A DNA stretch of 64,000 nucleotides. Source: Siniperca chuatsi. Its lineage: Eukaryota; Chordata; Actinopteri; Centrarchiformes; Sinipercidae. How positions within the stretch are numbered: position 1 is the first letter of the stretch; each line of letters opens with the position of its first letter. This document shows, piece by piece, positions 25,380 to 36,900 of the stretch. The notes below the pieces were generated by a model. It ran no database searches and was not told where the DNA came from. It was given only the letters and a program-made list of their open reading frames with translations. A program made the translations under genes and the position numbers. The DNA lies in NCBI RefSeq assembly GCF_020085105.1, contig NC_058046.1, positions 10,996,175 to 11,060,174 on the forward strand. Reading direction: 5' to 3'.

Positions 25380-27052
25380 ATGGCGGCCCCCGCTAAAAAG
25401 GTGGTTGGTGTGTCTGACGATTCCAGCAGCAGTGACGACGAAGCGCTTAAAAGATGTCAGGAGGCAGTTTGGGAGACACGAACCGACAAGAAGAAAGGTG
25501 AAAGTGTTTCTGTTATGTTAGTAATGAGGGACGAAATGAACATTTCTCTATAGACAGATAAACTCCAGTAGAAATACGACTTTAGCCTAGTGAGAAGTCC
25601 ACCCCTATTTCTAATTCAGACACAGAGGTAGTAGTTGTAATTAAACCTAGGCTAAAGCTACATGACGTTTTTACTTTGCTGTTTTCCTTATTGGACTTCA
25701 GAGCTCAATAACTTGCTCGCAGCGTACTAGTTTTAACTTTCGGCACCTATAACTGAGCTTGCCAGTCCATTCATACTCATTCAGTCAGTATTTCATTTTA
25801 CCTGTTGATGACTGCTGCTAACTTTGTTTGTTTCAGATGGGAACAGCAATGTGCAACAGTCAAAGCGGTAAGCCTTTATGTCTAAAGAACCACTAGCTGT
25901 AAGCCATTATTAGGACGGAAAAAGAGCTAGTGTAAAATAGTTTTCTGCATCTCCACACAATGTAAGTAGCCAATATAATTAACCTTTCAACTTCCTGTAA
26001 TTAGGAAGTTGAAATAGTGCATGTATCCCCATTACAGCTACATAATAAATGTACGTGCAGCTTTACGATGCTGCAATGAAAATTAATGGTATAATGGCTG
26101 AATTATATACATATATTTGAATATCAGAAATTAAATAAGTTTGAATATTGCCTTGCTGCGCAACAGTGTTGTTGTCGCTGACCATGAACATGATGGCAAC
26201 GAGCTCCAGGTCACCCAAGGGTTTCGAACACACGTAGCTAAAAAGTTGGGACATCTTCTTGACAGGTAAGTAGTTTGACTATGTAGAGAAGTTTAGCTTT
26301 TTAATGCAATAATCTCATCATTTTGTTAGGAGAAGATGTTCATATTTTTACATCTGATTTACTGTCACTGTCAGTTGTATTACAGTGATTCAGGACGAAA
26401 CCTCATCCTCATGTGTGACATCAGCAAAATGTGATGATGATGAAGGTAAAGATTCTTTTTATTTTGGTACTTGCTACTTTTATGGGGATTCTGCTATCTT
26501 CTCTTTAAATCCACGTTCCCCTCCCCACCCCCCCTTTTTAGGATTTCGTCTGTTTTCTACATCAGTCCCAGGACAGACAGCTGATGATCCTCCAGCTCCT
26601 GTGAGGCGCCGGCCTATTCCCAGTTCAAGGTTCTTATTCTTTTGTGCGTGTTTTTTTTTTTTTTTTTTTAAGTATATTCGTATATTTCTTAATTTAACAT
26701 TATACATTTCTCTGTTGGCCACAGTGACAGCGACAGTGAGATGGAGACGAGGCTGAGGGAGGCAGCGGTGTCCGTCAAAGACCTCTTACCCTCATCGTCA
26801 CTTCCCTCTACACTCTCAACTCCCTCAGCAGAAAAAATAAAAACAAAGCAAAAGAAGAAACTGGCAGAGGGAGAGGAGAGCCATGTTGTTAAGAAGAAGA
26901 GGAAACAGAAAAAAGGAGAGAGTGACTCTGCAGGTTCTCCTCTCAGTGCTCAAAGCAATGGTGAGCACAGGAGTTCAGAGCAGGAACACATGCAAGTCAA
27001 AGGAAAAAGGAAGAAGCGAGAATTGAACACAGAGGAAAAAGCTTTGAATTGA
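25380..27052 (+). CDS. custos: CUSTOS (C12orf43 homologue), complete, 6 exons
   Basis: Exons: 25380-25497, 25837-25867, 26167-26265, 26375-26445, 26542-26629, 26725-27052. They total 735 nt, 244 aa; human is about 263. Matches to human: the acidic serine start (VSDDSSSSDDEALKRCQEA), the conserved core (GFRTHVAKKLGHLLD, GFRLFSTSVPG), a second acidic serine motif (SDSDSEME) with REAAVSVKDLL, and a very lysine-rich C-terminus that looks like nuclear localisation signals. The Xenopus protein was described as a nuclear modulator of canonical Wnt signalling that binds Dishevelled; that function is borrowed. Exon 4 must start at 26375, because the nearer AG at 26384-26385 would shift the frame into an early stop. 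It lies tail to tail with HNF1A, as in human. Confidence 0.93.
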
Positions 27053-27625
27053 ATTTCTTATGACTAATCTTTCACTGTTTGTATGTTTTTCAGTCTGTCA
27101 CAAGCTTGAAATGATTAAAAGGTAACATATTTTCCAAAACATTGAGTATATTTTAGGAAGCCATGTGTTTCAGAACATGTAGCACATACATGAGTACAAG
27201 TGAAAACTTTTTCATGAAATATCTTTTCATATCATTGCTCATGGTTATTCTTGAAATAGTCTTTGCTTTCTCATGAAAGATACTCATTAAGAGTGTGAAA
27301 AACAAGCCAGTGACATAAAAAAATATGCAGAGAACGTGCGGTTTACAAGATTCAACTAAATGTACAATTTGTGAGTATTTTAATAAAAATACATTTTGTT
27401 GTTGATTTTCAGATGATTGCTATATCAAAAGTGAATCCTCTTTAATGTCGATCCTTGTTCGTATTACAGTGGTACGGAGTTTTCAGTGTCTTTGAAACAT
27501 CAAAGCTGATTCGTCCCTGACTCCAGGTTTTTCTGGAAATTTACACCAGAGGTAGTCCGTCCAACACACTGTCACGCTACTGAGTCCAGCTGATAGTGAG
27601 GAGACACTACATTGCCAGAGCATTA
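27053..27625. other. convergent gap between CUSTOS and HNF1A (both 3' UTRs)
   Basis: There are 573 bases between the two stop codons. An AATAAA at 27382-27387 on the plus strand could end CUSTOS. No minus-strand AATAAA was seen here, so HNF1A may use a variant signal or overlap CUSTOS. Confidence 0.4.
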
Positions 27626-30600
27626 TTACTGTGCAGTAGAGACCATTTGTGTAGGAATGTAGGAGCTGATGTCTGTCGGTGAAGGCGAGAGGAGGTGAGA
27701 TTGATGACTTTCTGTGGTCTGAGAGATGGGATACATCTCTAGGCTCTCAGAAGAAGCTGCTGATAAAAAAAAAAATGAAATGTTTATCTTGGATGGAAAG
27801 CTTTTAGCAAAGTTGATTTTTTTTTTTGCAGCCACAGGCATAGAAACTCCAAAGAGTACAGGAAGTTCTGGAATCTTTGATCACATTTAGTGCATAGACC
27901 TCATTACTTTGCTAAGAATATTTGTTCATCTATGTAGAGTTCAGGCTGCACAGTAAGGGTTTGAGTGTTTGTTTCCTTTGGGTTCCTGCCTATGTAGATG
28001 TGGACATACTGGCCTGTCACTAAAACTACAGTCAACATACAGTTTCCATTAAGTAAAGCTGAGGTCAAAACTATTATTAATTAGCATATGCAAAAATAAA
28101 ATAGGTAAACACCCAATTGGATTAATCACACACTGTAATCAACAAGAATCTGTTGAACTTGTACTACTGAAATGTAGTAGCTATGATGAGGATATAGTCC
28201 TTTGATTAACTACTTAAAAGAAACAGGCTTAGCAAAGATAACGTAGTAGTTGTTTAGTTTTTTGCCTCCTCTGCTCAACACTCCAGTGTAGTAAGTGGCT
28301 GTAATGTACCTGTAAACTGGTTTGACACACAACAATAAAACCCAAAGACATACATGTAGATTTTGTTTATCTCAGATGCTGCAGTTGTGTTATTGTAAAA
28401 CGTTTGATGCGTGCAGTTAATTTATTTTACTGATACGATGATACATGCATACATGGGAAATACATGTATTTGCTTTCTTGCTGAGAGTTAGATGAGACGA
28501 TTGATACCACTATTTTTTCTGTCTGTTAAATATGGAGCTAAAGCCAGCAGCCACTTAGCTTAGCATAAAGACTGGAAACAGCTAGCCTGGCTCTGCTCAA
28601 AAGTAACAAAATCCACCTACCAACACCTCTAAATCTCACTAATTAACACTTTCTATCTTGTTTGTTTAATCTGTACAAAAACTGTAAAACTGACAATGTG
28701 TGGTTTAACAAGTGGTTATGTGCTGGACTGTTTCTGGGCTGGAAGCAGTGACCCCCGGTAGTCTTGTAGTCACCATGAGGTTGCCAGGCAACCAGCTAAA
28801 CTAATCTAACCGGCTGCTGGCTTCAGCTTCATATTGAATGAACAGTTTCGAGAGTGGTATCAATCTTCTAATCTGACACTGCGAGAGTGAATAAACATTT
28901 TAAAAATGTTGAACTATTCCTCTGTGAAGTCTTTGTGAGCACTTGGTGGAGTTTATGAGATACAATTTAATTAGTTAATGTCAGTTCCAAGAAAATATTA
29001 TTGCAGAACATTACAATCTCTCATATTCATCTAATGGGATTAAGCCCAGATAATTTCAGCCACCAAATCATTGCTTAGACACAGCTCACACAGTTTACAG
29101 CAACAGTAATGCATTCTAGCTCGAGTGTGTCATGCTGAATGGCAAACGTGGCTCTGATATAAGTAGAAGGTCCCTTTGAAATATGCGTAACGGGACATGA
29201 CGTCATCCCAAAAATATTGTAGAATTTAGATGTGAAGGAGTAAAGCTGTTTTTACATCTGTCTACCTGGCACAGGTGTGCGCGGCTGCATGTGCAGAGAG
29301 TCTTCTTGTAAAGATGAGTCCGTCTGTTCCTCAGGATCCGCTGTTAGAATCTACCCAAATCACAGATCAAGGACAGTTTTTTACCAAAATAGGATCATTC
29401 ATGCCTTAACAGACCAACCAACTCATCAGAGTCAGTTACCTGCCTGACAGCAGCGAGGCTGGTCAGCGTCCCCAGGCTGCTGCTGTCAGTGATGACCATG
29501 GCTTGAGACAGCAGACTGGACGAATGGTACTGGGGCGAATCCGACTTGTTGTACACTGTAATGAGGGACAGATGAATCAATCTTTACTCAACATAACATG
29601 TTAAACTTATGTCACTTTGTTGCTGTAGCCTTACTGTGACATGGCAGCTGCGCCATAGTTGCCATGAAGGGACTGGCACCCATGTGACTCTGGAGCTGCT
29701 GTGATATTGGCTGCTGGGGAGAGGCGTGAAGCTGCTGCTGGAATGAGATTGGCTGGAGAGTGGTGAAAGTGCCACCCACATTGTTGATAACAGGCAGGGT
29801 CTGAGGCTGCGTGGAGGCCAAACCTGTGAATCAACCGGGAGAGATGTTGTTCTCTGAATTTCTCTTTTTATTCTTACATAGAAGAGAAAGGAAACTAGAG
29901 AACAATGTTACCAATGAGAAGCGAGGACTCCCCCAGGCTCATGACGCTGGGCAGTGAGGCCATGATGAGGCTCTGTGAGGAAGCAGGGGTGGCAGACAGA
30001 CTGTGTAGCGAGGTCAGAGTGCTTACTGGGGGCAGTGGGCCACCGCTGGACACCTGAGACCAAAGGACAACACGGTCATGATGGCAACAGTGCATGCAGG
30101 TAGTCTACAATGAAATCTAGTGAGGCTCCATGGCACATGCTCACACCTGCTTGGGGTTATGTGTCTCGAGGAGTGTGTGGCTGGGCTCCAGTTGGATAGG
30201 GCTGACTACAAGATGTCCCACCCTCTCCCCTCCGTTACCTCTGGCTGAGCTGACGGTGTCGCACAGGATTTGGTGGCTGTATTTCACACCTGGAAAACAA
30301 CAGCACGTCAGGTCCCACAACACTGACAGGGTTCATATTTTACACATACATCGGAACAACTTTGGTTGATGGCTCCAAATTGCAGCGTGAGGTGACTGAG
30401 AAATGTGTGCATCAGTAGCAGAACCAGTTCAGGCATAGTCGACAAGAGTGTGCAGGTTATTATTTTTACACCAAAGGATCAAAAAGTTTTAATTTCACTC
30501 TTTAAATGTCACTCTTGAAGCTTGTCTAAAGACCGTTAGGGTATTACCCTGCTCAGGACTTGGTGGGAGGGCGTGGTTAGACGAGGAGGCAGATTGGTTG

Positions 30601-33559
30601 GTAAAAGGTGTGTCGAGAGCCAGTTTGTGACGGAAGGCCTCCTCTTTGCGGCGGTTGGCGAACCAGTTGTACACCCGGACCTCAGTAACCAAGTTGGAGC
30701 CCAGGCCAGCAAGCTGGGAGGGAGACACCCCCCTCTGGATACACTCTGCCCTGAGGGAGGAAGAGCACACTGATATGGCTTCATGTTTTAAAGGCATACA
30801 CTGTCTCTTTAAGTGTGTGGCCCATTGGTTTCCATAAGTCACTATTTAATCCTAATGATTTTAGAGATGTTCTCCAAACCTTTGTGAGCTTGACCAATCA
30901 CCTACAGGTACTACTAAACATACCGTGGGTGTTAGCATGTGTACCAGGCAGACCTACCCGGGACACCTAGAGTTTTTTGTAGTATCATGTTATCAGATAT
31001 TTGGGTAAGTTGACCAGAAGTAAGAATTACCACCCCAGTCAGCCCCTGCTTCCTTAAAATGCACAGCAGTCTTAGGTCAAATAGTTTAAGTCTACAGCCA
31101 GCTCTGTGAGACTGTACTTGGACACAGTGGTGCTTTGAGCTAAATGCTAACATCAGCAGGCTAACATGCTCACAGTGACAATGCTAACATGCATTAGCAG
31201 GTAATATTTAACATCACCATGCCTCCATCTTAGTTTAGCCTGTTAGCATACTAACATCCACTAATTAGCATTAAACACAGAGTAATGTCATGAGTTTTGC
31301 ATAAACCAAAGTGCTAGACACATCAAAATCTTTGACCTGATGATGGTGCTAGATGAAAAGTCAGTAGATCACCAAAGTCAATAGACTGTATCCTCTAGGG
31401 ACCTGGAATATCTGTAGCAAGTTTTATGGCAATCCATCCAATAGTTGTTGAGACATTTTGGTGTGGACCAAAGTGGTGGACTGACCAACAGACCGACATT
31501 GCCTTACAGAGCCATGCCTTTTGTGTGGCAAAACATATATATATAAAACTTTGGTTGTCGCTAATTTAGTCATGAAAATGTATTGTTTTAGGGAAGTATG
31601 TAAGATCAGATAGGCCAGGTTGGGCCAAACTGACACAGCAAGGCTGTAAAAAATAAAATCATGTTTTGTCCTGGTACCATCACTATGTCTCACCTGTTAC
31701 ACTCCTCCACTAACCCCTCTCTCTCCTCCTTGCTGGGGTTCTTCTGTCGTTCGTAGGCGTGGAAGAGGATCTGCAGGGACGCTGGACCCCATTTGAACCT
31801 GTTCCTCCGACCTTTCCTGGTGTCTTCTCCTTGCTCCTCCGCAGATGCAAGGCCATGTTTGGCGTTGGTAAATTCTGAAAGGGAATGGTAATTTTTTGGT
31901 TTTCCACCTTTTTATGCCTCTCTTTCAGTCTCACACTCTTAGAGAACTGATGTTTGATACATGTTTGAAAGCAGAAATTAACACCTTTGCAGCTCCGTAG
32001 CTGTTTGTGTACTTACGCTGGCTGATCTCGCATTGCTTCTTGACGTACCAGGTGTACAGAGCGGCTCTCTTCTGGTTCTTCATGGGCGTGCCTTTATTGA
32101 GGTGCTGGGAGAGGTGGGACTGGTTGAGTCCTGTGGACTCCACCACCTCTCTCTGAGGGAGATTGTGCTGCTGCATGTAGCTTTTCACCATTTTTGCGAC
32201 GTGCCAGGGGTCCCCCCTATTAGACAAAGACACAATTTTTTTGTGTGTACTTGTCTACTTTATGTTCTTGTGCATTCTTATTTATTTGATTGAAGTCTAT
32301 CCCTTTTTCTTTCCCCCAATATTTCTGGGTTAAAGCCTTTCTTGGAAAAGTGCTTAATAGGCACAGTTTGTCACAACATTACACATAAAACATGGCCACT
32401 CAGAGGGAAGTAGAGAGGCTTATTGACAGAGAGAGATAAGGGAAAGCACACAGGGGCAAAGTCCAGCCCTTTCAGATCACTGGAGGGGGAAAACATGTAA
32501 AAGGTTTATGAATCCTAATTTAACGCTTTCTATCTGTCAGGTCGGAAGCAGATAAAATACTCAACATTTCAAAAATCCCTGACTTTACCAGATTCAAATT
32601 CAGCACACAAACAGCTTTTAGACATTGTTTTAGACAGTAAAGTGTAAAAGCTGCTTAACGAGTATTTGAATACTTTTAAAAATACACATCTCAATAAAGT
32701 GTCCGACAAGACGTGCGCATGTGTATTCCAAATATCAGAAAACAGGCCTAAAAATGGCATGTAGAAATATCACTCATGCGTTAAGTAAACATAGCCTCAC
32801 ATGACCAGCCCTACTCCATTAATCTTCACCTATGCATGTAGCTTATTTATTAAGAAATGGCCAGAGAATAATGATGGGGGTGGGTAATTAGTAACTAGAA
32901 AAGGAGGAACCCTCTTTAAATTTGCCTCAGAAGCCAGGTTGCAGAGAGAGAGAGAGAGAGACAGACAGAAGCAGGAGAAGGAGGGAGGAATTGGTAAAGA
33001 GAGGGGAGCCAAGCTTAAGAAGAATAAAGGAAAAGAGGGGATGTTATCAGGTAAACTGTTGTTTCAACTCTCACATGTTTAGTACAGGAGGTAAAAGAGA
33101 AGGGGGGGATCAAATACAGTGTTGATGAAGGCAAGGCATTTTCAAATTTGACCTGATCAGGTCCTACTGGGAGGCACAGACAAATTGCTGTGTGAGAATA
33201 GCAGTTAGTGAGAGATTAAGGTGATTTTGCTGTTGCCATGGAGCTTCCAGAGAAGTGCTGGGATCTACTTACTGCAGTAGCTGGTCAACTTCAGCCCTGA
33301 GTTTGGCCGCCTCCTCTGGGGAAAGCTTCTCCAGCTCTCGGAATATAGGCGGTGGGTAATCCATTTCTCCTTCCTCGGAGCTCTCTCCATCCCCCCTCTC
33401 TCCCTTCTCGGGGCCAGCACTCGCCCTGTCTCGCTCCAGATCCCCCATGGCTTGGACCAGGACGTCCTGGGTCAGTCCAGATCCCAGCAGGGCCCAGACC
33501 AGCTGCTCCTGAAGGGCGGTCAAACGGCTTGGCTTCGCCTTGGCTGCTCTCTCCTCCAT
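27626..33559 (-). CDS. hnf1a: Hepatocyte nuclear factor 1-alpha (POU-homeodomain transcription factor), complete, 10 exons
   Basis: Exons: 33559-33273, 32216-32017, 31874-31694, 30750-30548, 30289-30147, 30053-29912, 29823-29635, 29555-29440, 29350-29266, 27759-27626. They total 1680 nt, 559 aa; human is 631. Domains: N-terminal dimerisation helix ([17 protein letters not shown], residues about 12-29); acidic linker; POU-specific region ([37 protein letters not shown]); atypical homeodomain split over exons 3-4 ([27 protein letters not shown], then [19 protein letters not shown]). The activation region contains [27 protein letters not shown] and [18 protein letters not shown] and ends TQMVSTAQ. 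The short linker between the two DNA-binding domains, LTALHSL-type motifs and neighbouring CUSTOS indicate HNF1A rather than HNF1B. It binds GTTAATNATTAAC-type sites as a dimer in liver, gut, kidney and pancreas. The N-terminus has about 8 more residues than human. The intron before exon 4 contains a repeat. Confidence 0.97.
28452..28925. mobile_element. self-complementary MITE, copy A (HNF1A last intron)
   Basis: Contains GAGAGTTAGATGAGACGATTGATACCACT near the left and its rough complement (AGTGGTATCAATCTTCTAATCT) near the right. It also has AGCTTAGCATAAAGACTGGAAAC, CTAGCCTGGCTCTG and a TGTTGAACTATTCC end. This is a familiar teleost inverted-repeat element. It is related to the copy at 56,588-57,060. 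No ORF; ends approximate. Confidence 0.6.
31092..31516. repeat. interspersed repeat, copy 1 (HNF1A intron 3)
   Basis: Blocks such as GCTTTGAGCTAAATGCTAAC, GACAATGCTAACATG, ATAAACCAAAGT, GCAATCCATCCAATAGTTGT and GACCAAAGTGGTGGAC recur in the same order at 53,352-53,920. The two copies define a dispersed family. I recognise it as common in perch-like fish but cannot assign its class. Confidence 0.65.
32941..32970. repeat. (GA)n microsatellite, HNF1A intron 1
   Basis: An uninterrupted run of GA units followed by GACA units. Confidence 0.85.
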
Positions 33560-33900
33560 TACTGTGATGCCTTACCTCGCTACCGCCTTGCAAGCAAACA
33601 CTGCTCTCATGTGCACTACCACACTCAAATGAAAGCCAGAAAGGGAGCGTTGGGCTTCATTATATTTGTAGTCCCTCTTCAGCTTAAGAGAACGTGTACT
33701 TTCATTTTCCCTGTGTTGAATTTCCTCCTGATGTGTCCTGAGCTGCCTGGTTTTAGCTCTCCACCTGCTGTTTTGCTTTCAAAGGTCAATTTTCTTTTTT
33801 TTAACCTTCCTCCTCTTCACCCCCTCCTCCTTACATGCGCCCTGTGAACTTTGTCCCCACTCCCTCAGTCCCCAACAGTGACCAAAGTGCAGTTTAAAAA
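33560..33900 (-). promoter_or_regulatory. hnf1a: HNF1A proximal promoter / 5' UTR with HNF4-like site
   Basis: DNA directly upstream of the HNF1A ATG. At 33776-33788 the plus strand reads CTTTCAAAGGTCA: one perfect AGGTCA half-site preceded by CAA, the core favoured by HNF4A. HNF4A control of HNF1A through such a site is known in mammals; its use here is inference. No clear TATA box was identified. Confidence 0.4.
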
Positions 33901-36900
33901 CAATAAATAAAAAAGAGGGGACGTTACAGTTGCATGCGTGGCTGCAGAGGCAGCAGAACACCTCTCAAAGCAGACAAAGAAAACATGACAGAAAAGTTTT
34001 GCGGTGCATTTATATGTGTGGATGAGATTTCAAAGTGAAACATCTTTTGGGACACAGAGAGAAGCTCTTCTTACCCTTTTGTTTGAATTATGGATATTCC
34101 AAACTTTAATGTTGAAGCATGTAGTTAAACATGTCAAAATACATGTACAGACCAACATTACATTAACTGAGCAAAAATATATGGTTTGATCTGTACCACA
34201 TGCCACTAGAGAGCGCTGTTGTGTCATCTATACATGTGAACGTCCCAGTTTCAGGATGTGTCCCTGTACCAAAGTTACTTAATATTATGGGCTATTGTGT
34301 ACACACAGTGTTTCTATGTTGAGCATGAGATCCATCAATTAAGAGAACAAGAGAGGAGCAAGAGATCAACATTGTGACAGCTTTTTAAAATCAGTATCCT
34401 CTTTAAAATAACTTCTGAAAATGTGTTTTTATAACTTTATTTAATTTGGGTAGTTTGTTTGCGTGTGTGTGTGTATCATTGGTGGACGAAGTATTCAGAT
34501 CCTTTACTTAAGTGAAAGAACTAATACCGCTGTTACAAGTAAAAGTCCTGCATTGAAAATGTTAACTTAAGTAAAAGTATGTATGTATAATCAGGAAAAT
34601 GTACTTAAAGTATTAAAGTAAAAGTATTCAGTGCAGTAAAATGTCCCCTGTGACTGATATATTATTATATTATATCATTAGATTATTATTACTCATGCAT
34701 AAATGTGAAAGCAGGAATTTACTATTGTAAATAGTAGTTGGTTGAGGTGAAGCTCATTTTGAACTATTTTGTATCAGACTGCAACTAATGAATATTTTCG
34801 TTAATAATCTGCTGATTATTTTCTCCATTAATCGATTAATTGTTTGGTTTGTAAAAATTCTGAAAATTGTGAGAAAAGCCGTCACAGTTACCCAGAGAAC
34901 CAAAGTGACACCTTCACAATATTGATTACTTTGTCCAACCAAAAGTACAAACCTCAAAATGATTCAAAATAAATTTAAATAATTTCAAGGAAAAGCAGCA
35001 AATCTTCACATTAGTGAAGCTCGAACCATGAAATGTTTTGGCATGAAAAATGATTATCAAAATAGTTGCCAGTTAATTTTCTGTCAATCGACTAATTGAT
35101 TGATCTTCATATGTTTTGTCTGCAGTAAGTAACTAGTAACTAAAGCTGTCAGATAAATATTATTGGCAGTGAAGTAAAAAGTACAATATTTCCCTGTGAG
35201 ATGTACTGGAGTAGAAGTATAAAGTAGCATCAAATACTCAAGTTACTGTAAATACAAGCACGTCAAAATTGTACTTAATTACAGTACTTGAGTTAATGTA
35301 CTTAGTTTCCTACTTAGTTACTTTCCACTAATGGTAACATGTAAGTTTGTACGTATAGCTTGATCTAAATGTTTTTTTATGGTTTGTATTTTTCTTTTTC
35401 TTAAGCACTCTGTAATATCTGGTTTCGATAAGTGCTACATACATAAATAAATTGCTATTACCATTATGTTATTCACTCACCTGTTGATATTTTAACTATG
35501 CTTATCACACTCTCTTAACTTTGTCTTCACAACAACATATCTTTCCTTTACTTTCATGATTTTGTGTTAAGGATCAGGAAGTCTAAATATCACAGAAAGC
35601 AAATGTAAGGCACATTTTGTCCAATTGATGTTGGTTAATGTTTTTAAAGACTCACTAACTTTTTTCTTTTAGCAAAAGGTAACTGAGAGCATGTTTGCAC
35701 TTTCCACTGCCCCCCACAGGTGGTGTTGGTGGTCAGATTTTTCTATTGTAACTGTTTACATAGACTTCTTTATGTTGGGATCAGTTTTTTTTTTAATTTC
35801 CAAATTCAAGATTGTCTTTGATCCACCGTCTTGTTTTTTGTCAAAGAAGAAGTTGGCAGGAATGAGAAGTTGGAAGCGAACTGGAAAGGAAAGAGGGCAA
35901 ACTGAATGGGAGAAAACCTTTGAGAGTAGTCCTTTATCTTTTCTCTCTCTCTCTTTCAGTGTAAAATGCTCACTTTCTCTGCCTGGATCACCTTATACCA
36001 TTCTCAGGTTCAGCCTATCAGCACCTTTTTGTGTAGAGCTCTTGTTACCCCACCCCACCCTTGGGAAGATGGCATTATACTGTATTTGGAAGGGTAACAG
36101 AGCTCTCTCTATCTCCCTGAGACATGCCACTGACCTGTAATTAAGTCCCATTGTACTATTCAGAGAAAACTCCTCACCAAAATGGACAGAGGGCAATGTG
36201 TGTGGATTTCCAACAGCTCAGATACTGCTGTGACTAATGCTCCACCACACAAGCTGGGTTTATCAAAATGGACCACATGCAGTACACATTGGAGCTTGCA
36301 TTTTCCCTCTCCAGAGAACTCAAAGCTATGTTGATTGGTAATGAGATACAATCCACACTGTCCATCTCTCATTAGTGAGCCATTGCTGGCTTCCTCTGTC
36401 TGTGTTCTCACCGCTTGCTCTCTCTCTCTGTCTCTGCCTCAGCCTAGTGTTCCCTCCACCCCATCCCCATTGCCGCCATTCAACCCCATTGATCATGCAT
36501 GCAGAAATTTAACACACCCCTTAATTCTTGTCCAAATAGCCCCTGTCCCACTTCCAGATCTGCGCGTCTGCAGAGGATAGAGTAGGCCTGTGTGCGGGCA
36601 GGACACTGGCTGCAGCACTCAACGAGGATAAAGCGTGTTAGAGAGGACAATCACAAATCTAAATCTTTGCCCAAACATCCTGCATTACACTCTCTGAGCT
36701 TGTAGTGTTGCTCTGATTGATCGTGTTACGGATATGTCTGTATTTTGGAGACATAACCAGCACTTTAAGTATGCTGCAGTGTCAGTATGCTCAAAAAACT
36801 CTGGTCCAAACGTTGCACCAAACTCTGAGCCTCAGGTAGGACAGCATTCATTTTACACCCACCGTAAGTCAAAGCTGTCATTGTCTCTGAGTGGCTCGGG

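Noticed and set aside
33291-33593. 100-codon minus-strand ORF overlapping HNF1A exon 1
   Set aside because: Another frame of the same GC-rich exon; the HNF1A frame matches the dimerisation helix and splices in frame.
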